Source: Phoronis australis (taxonomy: Eukaryota; Phoronida; Phoronidae). Taken from it: DNA of 38,257 bases. The notes below the pieces were generated by a model. The model had not been told where the DNA came from, made no database searches, and saw nothing but the letters and a program-made list of their open reading frames with translations. This document shows positions 31,491 through 38,257 of this stretch, in pieces. The stretch is taken from the NCBI GenBank assembly GCA_002633005.1, contig NMRA01000857.1:17672-55928 (forward strand), given 5' to 3'. Positions within the stretch are counted from its first letter, which is position 1. Every line of letters begins with the position of its first letter. Position numbers and translations under genes: made by a program.

Positions 31491-32057
31491 CACAGTACCC
31501 GACGTTGTCGGAAAATCATCGTCAATAATCCTCCTAACACTATGAACATATATGCCAATTTTCACAATAATCCTTTAGAGTGGTTTAGTTTATAAAGAGG
31601 CAGACGCCTAAAACAGGCTTGAAAACAGTAAAAATGACAACTAAATGGCGCAAAATGCCTCGAATCCATCCGAAAAACGGCAACATATCCGTTCTTTAAT
31701 CGAAAGCTATTGCCAAAATTTCATAAAAATCTGTCAAGGGACTTCAGAGAAAGAGAGGAAAACAGAAAAAAATGAAATTGCCACTACGGGGCATCGTCCG
31801 TCTTTGTCAACTTCAAATAAATACACTGCCAAATTTAATAAAGAACCTGCAGTGGGTTTAGCACATTGAGCTATGGGAGCAAAAAAAAACAAAACTGCCA
31901 CTAAGAGGCGCCACAGTTGTCGAAGTCGGTGGAAAATCATCGTCAACTGTCCTTTTTACACTAAAAACATTGTGTGCCAATTTTCACAATAATCCTTAGA
32001 ATGGTTTGGTTGGTAAAGGGGTGGACACAAAAAACAGACACTAAGCAGTAAAAATGA

Positions 32058-32071
32058 CCACTAGGTGGCGC
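32058..32071 (+). promoter_or_regulatory. CTCF-like core, full consensus match
   Basis: CCACTAGGTGGCGC fits CCASYAGRKGGCRS at all 14 positions. It is within the second monomer type of the last higher-order unit. Confidence 0.45.
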
Positions 32072-32340
32072 AAAATACTTCGAATCCGTCCGAAAATAAA
32101 AAAAAATAATATCATCGTACAAATTGATACCTATGTGCCAAATTTCATGAAAATCCGTTGAGGGCCTTTGAAGATACAGAGGTAAACGTAAAAAACTACA
32201 ATTGCCCCTAGGGGACACACCGGTAGTCGGATCCGTCCGCAATTCGTCGTCATCTGCCGTTAGCTTCATAGGAACACATCTACCAAATCTCACCAAGATC
32301 CTGTAAGGGGTTTCGGAGATAGAGCTGCGGGCGCTGCACA

Positions 32341-32404
32341 CCCGGACGCCCAGACAGAGATGATGGCAATATGCACCCACATATGAAAATGTGGGCGCAT
32401 AAAA
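32341..32404. mobile_element. Hairpin terminus of the tandem-repeat element
   Basis: After the array comes a GGAC-like degenerate tract (CCCGGACGCCCAGACAGAG) and ATGATGGC, then a hairpin with arms TGCACCCACAT (32372-32382) and ATGTGGGCGCA (32389-32399), ending ATAAAAAG. Its reverse complement matches 38171-38257 through the whole terminus. Confidence 0.8.
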
Positions 32405-32699
32405 AGAACACATCCAAGCTATTGGGTGCTTCTAGAACACTGTGGATCATCCCGTCAACTATTACTGCTAAAGACACCCATGAAACTGAGGTAAACAAAG
32501 ATGTCAGTTTGGCTGACGTTCATATTCAGCAAATGAATAAATACAGAAAAAATACACGTTGAGGTAAATCGTGTACTATTTTTGTTCAAATCATTACAAG
32601 TAAACCAATAGCAATATATTATGAAAACGATGATGACAATATTCTTAAAGGAATGTATCAAATCCATTTTTGAAATGTTATTTTATTTCATGTTTTTGG

Positions 32700-32840
32700 C
32701 TTGTGGCGCAAAACACGCCCGTGACAGCCGTCATTGTTTTTGGGAAGTTTTCCACTTAATACCTGAAGTGGTTTTTGAGATACAAGGAGGGGAAAATGCG
32801 GCCCTCCTGTGGAGTCAGTGCACGAGGTACATGCACACCA
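32700..32840. repeat. Possible outlying monomer of the CTCF-motif repeat
   Basis: GTGGCGCAAAACACG, GTGGTTTTTGAGATACAAGG and GCCCTCCTGTGGAGTC resemble diverged blocks of the array monomers. Weak. Confidence 0.3.
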
Positions 32841-33630
32841 TTCAAAGCGTCTATTGTTTCAAAATACCACCATCTTTATTTTGGCGATATTTTTAAAACT
32901 AGTCGGCGTATTCACGAGTGGTTTTCATTATTGTTTTTGAAAAATAATGTGTTCTAATAATATATCAATTTTAATAAAATCTTGGGCAATTTTTTAATTT
33001 ATTTGTCAAAGCCGGGATTCTGTTTTTCGACCCCTTGTGTTCTCGATTGACTATTCTACATAAACATCCACGCAACGGATCTGTCACTGCTGGGACGGCT
33101 TGTCCTCCGAAGCTGTTACCTAGAGTCGTAATTCGGAAAACTGTCATTTCTTTCTGTGGTCCGGAAAATTTCGACTTAACCGAGATAGGTTTTAGTCACC
33201 ATTTGTAGCTCTTACTTGGACACATAATAGAACAAGCTTTGTATTTACACCTCATTCCTCTCTAATGTCGTATCATGGGCACTAAACTCACTTTAATTTA
33301 GAGATTTAAGCCAAAACTGGTTATTGCGCCTGAATTACTTTAAATGGATCAGGTAACAACTGTAATCCTTTCGAAAAATTCCTCCTGCTCTAAAAGGAGT
33401 TCCAGGGAGTTCGAGGGATACCAAATGGGCCGCCCCGCAACTCGGTCCAAGCCGCGCCTTGTCGATTTAGCAGACTTTGTAAGCAGTAGTCAAAATTGCT
33501 CCAAACATTTCAGGGTTGGCATTATTTTGTCGAGAATTGTATCTTGATGTTTATGTTTATGTTAGTATAGCCACCACTGTTACTGTCAATCACTTGGCTC
33601 CTCCCACCAGTGGCAACATATTCCTTCATA
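32841..33630. other. Unassigned DNA
   Basis: No gene or repeat family recognised. A 67-codon frame at 33344 (+) has no known domain. Confidence 0.4.
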
Positions 33631-33830
33631 AATAATTAATTTACGCCGTTAGTTATTAATTTAGGACACTAACAACAATTAGGCAGCAAAAAATAACTTT
33701 TTAATACTCTTTTTGAAATCAATTTACAGCACAAATAGTTAATTTACGCTGTTAAAAATTGAGTTACGCCGCAAATAATTAATTTACATCGTTAATGGTT
33801 AATTTACGCCACTAACAAGAAGTAATTTAC
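33631..33830. repeat. Degenerate short tandem repeat around TTAATTTACGCCGTTAA
   Basis: Variants of AATTAATTTACGCCGTTAG occur repeatedly (about 33634, 33735, 33775, 33798) with periods near 21-25 bp and a diverged middle section. Confidence 0.6.
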
Positions 33831-33884
33831 TCAAGTAATTTGCTTACGTAACGTTCGCCCATTTAGCCAACAATAGGCCGCCAG

Positions 33885-34075
33885 GATATACAAAACAGAT
33901 TCGACAAACCTAGATTGAATTCATGAAAGGTACTGAATTCACACACGGTAGGATAGACGAAACAGAATCAATTAAACAGCATCGAATTAAAAAAACAGGA
34001 TAGAATATACAAAACAACATTGTGTTCACGACATGGAATCGATTGGCGTGGATTGAATTGATGAAATAACGTTGA
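33885..34075. repeat. AT-rich degenerate repeat with GATATACAAAACA / GAATTGAT words
   Basis: GGATATACAAAACAG (33893) recurs as GAATATACAAAACAAC (34002), with GATTGAATTCATGAAA and GATTGAATTGATGAAA at 33913 and 34052. The period is irregular. Confidence 0.4.
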
Positions 34076-34125
34076 CTGAACAACTTGTGATTGAACTGTA
34101 GTACAATTGGCATTGGGTTTATTAA

Positions 34126-34941
34126 AGGAGAATGTCACCCAAAAACAACCTATTTTGTATTAATTTAGATCGAGCAGTTCTACTCGATAACAGCATGTTC
34201 GGTTGCGTTACCCGATGTAATTGGTTTCACACGCAGTCTATTCAGCAGTTCACAACACGCTTGAATTCATCCGACGGTTAAATCATCAAACTTCGACGTA
34301 AAACCCTTAAAAATACACCGAGTTCTTATAAAAACGTGTTGTTGTTTTATTTCAATGTTACGGATTTACTGGTATTTGGACACACCGTAGCCTACAAAGT
34401 TCGGCAGGCCAATTTACCAAGTCCGTAGCAGGAGTTTGGGGTCTGTTCGGAGATAAATTCGAAGTATTCTTCCGTGAAATACAGACAGGAGAACCTAGAT
34501 CTTTGTTGTTTATACTTGTCATTTTTTGAGTTCTAAACACACAAAACGCTTGTTATCCCGGCCAGTGGCTCGGAACCCCTAGGCCCGTCGCAGCCGGCGT
34601 CGGGACTGGCACGAACAGAAACCAGCCTGAGTTGGAAACTAAACCTCCAGTTACGAAATAACGTGCACGTAATTATTTATGTGAATTAGCCACGAAACTG
34701 AAAATCTACTTACTTGTCGGGGGCCGCGAAGTTCGGACAAGCAGGAAAGATGCACCGCAATATTGCGGCATTATAGTTCACTCTGCAGACGAACCCCTGA
34801 CGTCGCTGCGTCGTTTCTCACTTTCCTCTCAGGTTAACGCGACACCTCTCGGCAAGGTGAGTTCGATCGTATTAAGAGGCAATGTGGATATAGACCGATT
34901 AAGACGGTAAAAAGACTAATTAAATCGGGTGGCATTCTCCT
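34126..34941. mobile_element. 816-bp TTAA-flanked non-autonomous transposon
   Basis: Terminal inverted repeats AGGAGAATGTCACCC (left) and its near-perfect partner at 34927-34941 (one mismatch) are each bordered by TTAA (34122-34125 and 34942-34945). A TTAA duplicated target is the hallmark of piggyBac and Kolobok superfamilies. The termini start AGG rather than the CCC of typical piggyBac. No transposase ORF lies within. Confidence 0.85.
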
Positions 34942-34945
34942 TTAA

Positions 34946-36015
34946 TGTAATTGCATATACAATTCGATGTTTTTGCTACAGATTGTGTTTGTCCAAAGAT
35001 TATACAACACTATCTTAAACAGGTATATGAAGCGAATCATGAAAAAATCTCTACTAAACTCATTGTTTTCCAATTCTCCGGCGGGTAGTAATGCCTCTAT
35101 TGAAATAATCGATGGGGTCACGTAAGTTTCAACACCAGGGGTCTCCACTATGAAAATGTACGCGTGAACCTTGTGTTTGAAAAGAGCACCTTGCTGCACT
35201 TCCATTGAACACTTGAAATCGGATCTCTCAAAGTCCCAGTGGCATTGCGGTCGTTTCGCTCGAGCAAATAAAGCTGACCTACTTGTTGTACGAAATAATG
35301 GGACTATAAATAGTGGCTTGTTGTTCTACGGGAAATTCTGACCCAGTTGTTCATCAGCTCCGTGGTCAGCCGCTGAGCAGTGTAAAGCCGTATCATTAGG
35401 CCATAAGTCCATTCGACTCTGGGAAGCCTAGAAAATCACCAGACCTGCCAAGGGGGTATAACAACTTTGCTGGAGGTTGGTTGAAATTTTGCTTGAGATT
35501 GGACAAATTTGCTCAAATTTTGCTTGAGGTTCCTGGCGATATCTTCACCTAACTATCAAACTTTATATATTGGAATGTATTTATGACAGGTTTTCATGGT
35601 TTATTAGCTTGGTAGTTCCTGTACATGTTCAGTTTAAAGTTATTATTGCTACCTCTTGACATATATTTACAACTCATCCCAGTCCAAGCTAATCTTCCCC
35701 ATTGGTTATAATTTATATTTTGCACACATTCTGATTGGTCGAAAAGGTTTACTTGCATGTTGTATGTTTATACTGTCACACCAGAAGCTTTGAATACATC
35801 ATACCTAACATTCTCTACGAACCACCTCGCTTGGAGAAATTGGAATTTTTGCACGTTTGAAAGTCCTTCCTGACTGTGCACTAGTGCCGACTCGAACGTG
35901 TCAAAAAAGGTAGTCCAGTTTTAAATAGCACCACCAAATTTCAGTAGCTGCACTGGTTTCGGTAGATTTGTCATTTTTACCGAATGTGAAGCCGTTATCG
36001 ATGCAGGGCCTGTTG
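34946..36015. other. Unassigned DNA with a possible TATA promoter
   Basis: ACTATAAATAGTGG at 35301-35314 is a strong TATA-like box, but no ORF follows that I recognise. Small direct repeats of TTTTGCTTGAG occur at 35490-35530. The 87-codon minus frame at 34942-35205 is unrecognised. Confidence 0.3.
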
Positions 36016-36021
36016 TAAAAG

Positions 36022-36210
36022 CAGTGGCGGATCTACGTTTTCAGTAAGAGGGGGGGGGGTTAGGATTCCCGCAAAGGTCGAATCCCAGGCGCGTGGCGCC
36101 GAGAGGGGGGAGGTCGAGAGGGGGGTTTCCCTTCTCCCGTGTAAGACATTTTTTGTTTTTGTAGCCAAATAGTGAAATTTCCATGCATCCTGGTAAGTTC
36201 CTGGCACTTA
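36022..36210. mobile_element. CAGTGGCGGAT-type element, copy
   Basis: CAGTGGCGGATCTACG starts the copy, then a G10 run, GGCGCGTGGCGCCGAGAGGG, GGAGGTCGAGAGGGGGG and ACATTTTTTGTTTTTG follow, in register with the copy at 29591. The right end is not defined. Confidence 0.65.
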
Positions 36211-36889
36211 ACATGTCTCTGGAGTTTTTATTAAGATAATTAAAAACCCTTCTCGATTTCGTCACATGAACTTGGCTCATAAGTTTCGTGAAACCATATT
36301 GTGCACATCTGGGTATGAGTCACGTCACCAGCAAAAATTTTTGTTGAAACATCTGTTTACATAAACCTTTTTTAGCATACGAAAAGTCTTATACGAAAAA
36401 GTGTGGTGCCGTATACAGGAGTTTAGACAGCTTCCAAATATTCAAGAGCATAAGGAGCACCGACGAGGCGTAAAAACATGAATATCAGATGATCGCGTAT
36501 TAGCAGCCTCAAGTTGTTTAAGAACGAAGACCTGTACTGTTAGTCCGGAAATAAACATGCGTTCTGTCTCGTTACGAGAAAAACTGGCGAACGATGGTGC
36601 TCTCAGCTCTTAGTCCATTATTAAAAGCGACAATAAATAATCAAATATCACTTTATTAAACTCAATCAAGTTGACAACAATTGAAAAACGTCAACTGTAT
36701 CAGGAAACAAATCATCTGAAAACAGTTTCACGAAACCAAAACATTCTGAGCACAATGGTGAAAAGATATACTGGACAAGTTTGCAGAGGGACCAGACGTA
36801 CACTGAAACTCAAAATCTACACAAATCAAGCTGGCCTGGTCCTTCGCGAGAACTAAAGTGTACTATGCAAAAAAATTGAATTGATAACT

Positions 36890-37135
36890 TGGTTACTCAT
36901 ACATTATTCCTATCCTTCTGTTGTCTGGACTGCCGAGGAATCTGTATATCGGATCCAATTTTTTGCTCCTCTTGGAACCATTCTACCCAGATATCTTCGA
37001 TGTTTGTTCACAACGCTTGCACTTCATCAACTGCTGTGTTAATGAGCTTGTAAGCCTCTACAATGTCAGCATCTCCTTTCGCAGCTCAGTTGGCACTAAA
37101 ACCCTTGAGGTTGCCAAGTCCATTCAAAAGACTTA
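36890..37135 (-). pseudogene. hAT-like transposase relic (ZMYM1/ZNF862-type C-terminal region)
   Basis: On the minus strand one frame reads VSLLNGLGNLKGFSAN, stop, AAKGDADIVEAYKLINTAVD, EVQAL, stop, then NIEDIWVEWFQEEQKIGSDI, QIPRQSRQQKDRNNV. The pattern (helix pair, then IxIPRxxxRQxxRxNV) is that of hAT-derived transposase-like proteins before their FIPFLD segment. Two stops and no flanking domains show it is a decayed fragment. Family assignment rests on this one signature. Confidence 0.5.
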
Positions 37136-37139
37136 CATG

Positions 37140-37930
37140 CGCAACTAAATTTGATCCGTTCATCATGGACTATTTCAAACCTTGACGATGTATCCCAGGA
37201 CCTATTTACATCTCTTGTAATTTTCGAAATAAACGTCCCAATGTCTGAACGCTTGAAACCCGAAGTACTAACATCAGATAAATGCTCATGGGCATGAGCG
37301 TTTCATCGGGTGGGCATTTCTGCGGTATGCTTATTGCAGGTAGAAAGACGGTAGCTGTTGAGGTCGGAACTAGGGCTCCTTAGGAGGCCTATTGAACACC
37401 GCACGAGTCCCGCAAGACTTTGTTGTGAAAGAACAGCCTCCCCGCAATTTCTGGTACTGTACACTGTTCACGAATGCCCCCTTAGTCATTCCTTGAATAG
37501 ACATAACTTGTTAGAGTGTATCTTCAAACGGACTCGCGACCAGACCACGGCGCCCGCCACAATAGCAATTCTAGCAATAGTACATGATGAGGTAAAAACG
37601 CTGCACGTCAATTCGCCTGAATATCAGGGTTGCGGCACCACAGTATTTCCCCTAATCAAATCAAAAAATATCTTAGAGTAAAGAAGCTAGTTACCTTAAG
37701 AAATCAGCTATAGAACTGCTCTTTCAGCGGTGGATCCATTTAAAATGCTTGGCTACTTTAGAAGTGTCGACGGGAGCGCGCGCACAATTGATCTCCGCGC
37801 GTTTTGCCGATGAGCCACGAAGACTCAGCAATTCACAATGCAAAAAAATATATTTTCAGAGTGAACCCCCCCCTCAATTTTTTCCAAGATGGTGTACTTG
37901 GGGTTTACACACGCTAGCGGTGCCGTTTTT
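37140..37930. other. Unassigned DNA
   Basis: A 107-codon plus frame (37358-37681) and the first part of a 98-codon plus frame (from 37749) have no recognised domains. The latter runs into the transposon-derived G/C tract. Not called as genes. Confidence 0.4.
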
Positions 37931-37939
37931 GTTTTTCTG

Positions 37940-38025
37940 GAGACGTTATTTTATATTTGGGTCATGGCCCAAGGGGGGGGGGGGTTTGAACCCCCTGAAC
38001 CCCCCCAGTGATCCGCCAGTGAGAA
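37940..38025. mobile_element. CAGTGGCGGAT-type element end, reverse orientation
   Basis: The reverse complement of 37988-38022 reads CACTGGCGGATCACTGGGGG, the same end as other copies, and a G12 run lies at 37972-37983. The far end is not defined. Confidence 0.6.
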
Positions 38026-38170
38026 GAGGCCTGCTCCAGGAATAGAGCAATTTTTGCCCGTTGTTTATAGGCGTCCGTATTATAATTGTCCAATTCCTCG
38101 ATCGTATGTTCGATGTCGTTCTCGTCGACAAGGTCAAGGACGCTATTGTCCAGAGTTGCTATTAATTCAA

Positions 38171-38257
38171 TTTTTATGCGCCCACATATTTATATGTGGA
38201 CGCATTATGCCGTCATCTCTGTCCGTCCGTCCGTCCGTCCGTCCGTCCGTCCGTCCG
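38171..38257. mobile_element. Hairpin terminus plus (GTCC)n, second copy of the tandem-repeat element, cut by window edge
   Basis: TTTTTATGCGCCCACATAT starts a hairpin with arms 38177-38189 and 38192-38204 (one mismatch), followed by TTATGCCGTCATCTCT and (GTCC) x 9 to the end. It matches the reverse complement of 32341-32404, so the element continues beyond the window in the opposite orientation. Confidence 0.8.

Larger units (their letters stand above)
30960..32340 (+). repeat. Higher-order tandem array carrying CTCF-like motifs
   Basis: Basic monomers of about 117-165 bp (most near 145 or 160) each start with a CCACTAGG-type core. Cores lie at 31024, 31189, 31331, 31477, 31637, 31781, 31898, 32058 and 32205. 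Every third core shares its flanks: GGCGCCACAGT type, GGCGCAAAAT type and GGGTGCACGACG type. This gives a three-monomer higher-order unit of about 430-450 bp repeated three times. Other shared blocks are CGAATCCATCCGAAAA, TTTCATGAAAATCCGT and AGATACAGAGG. Short open frames in it are incidental. Confidence 0.85.

Noticed and set aside
31141-32413. Small ORFs in the tandem array, including a 150-codon minus frame
   Set aside because: They lie on repeat monomers, are not in register between units and show no domain.
37358-37681. 107-codon plus-strand frame
   Set aside because: No recognised motif, no splice or poly(A) context. Left unassigned.
37749-38045. 98-codon plus-strand frame ending in proline/glycine-rich sequence
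   Set aside because: Its C-terminal third is translated from the poly-G/poly-C transposon end, so it is unlikely to be a gene.

Overview
This is a window of animal nuclear DNA, not bacterial. It has protein-coding exons with GT/AG introns, AATAAA poly(A) signals, non-LTR and Penelope-like retroelement remnants, several short inverted-repeat transposons, minisatellites and tandem arrays. The gene content and repeat style suggest a marine invertebrate, perhaps a hemichordate, cephalochordate or lophotrochozoan. The species cannot be fixed from sequence alone. One assembly gap of 623 N lies at 25027-25649 and a single N at 20495.

Three genes can be supported. (1) At 1-132 (+) is the last coding exon of an anillin-like gene, the end of its C-terminal PH domain, followed by a 3' UTR ending near an AATAAA at 916. 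(2) From 14188 down to 3591 (-) lie nine consecutive exons of a TCAIM homologue (T-cell activation inhibitor, mitochondrial; a J-domain-like protein). They were rebuilt here by splice-site and phase matching and cover almost the whole protein. Only the extreme 5' end, probably a leader exon, is missing. Anillin and TCAIM are convergent (tail to tail). (3) At 20800-21834 (+) is an intact, intronless rhodopsin-class GPCR of 344 aa with a QRY motif in place of DRY and no NPxxY.

The rest is repeat-derived or unassigned. TCAIM introns hold a degraded CTCF-motif repeat (about 3960-4830), a 37-bp tandem repeat (6077-6220), an 80-bp tandem array starting 9 bp from a 5' splice site (6822-7292), a 13-bp minisatellite (10519-10682), a Penelope-like RT/GIY-YIG remnant (12204-12720) and a 20-bp-arm hairpin (13939-13989). 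Upstream of TCAIM come a 480-bp long-arm inverted-repeat element (15163-15643), a truncated LINE with an intact YADD motif (16051-17120), a 56-bp perfect hairpin flanked by a 9-bp direct repeat (17455-17528), and a 2.25-kb element with about 110-bp terminal inverted repeats (18238-20488) just upstream of the GPCR.

From 22 kb to the right edge there is no confident gene. This part contains a second LINE remnant interrupted by a hAT-like element with a 9-bp duplicated target, five dispersed copies of a CAGTGGCGGAT-type element, a tRNA-Glu-like SINE head, a 39-bp perfect palindrome, an 816-bp TTAA-flanked element (34126-34941), and a hAT-like transposase relic (36890-37135). The most notable structure is a 1.4-kb higher-order tandem array (about 30960-32340). 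It repeats a CTCF-like motif every 117-165 bp and ends in a hairpin terminus. The same terminus reappears in opposite orientation at the right edge of the window (38171-38257), leading into a (GTCC)n tract.
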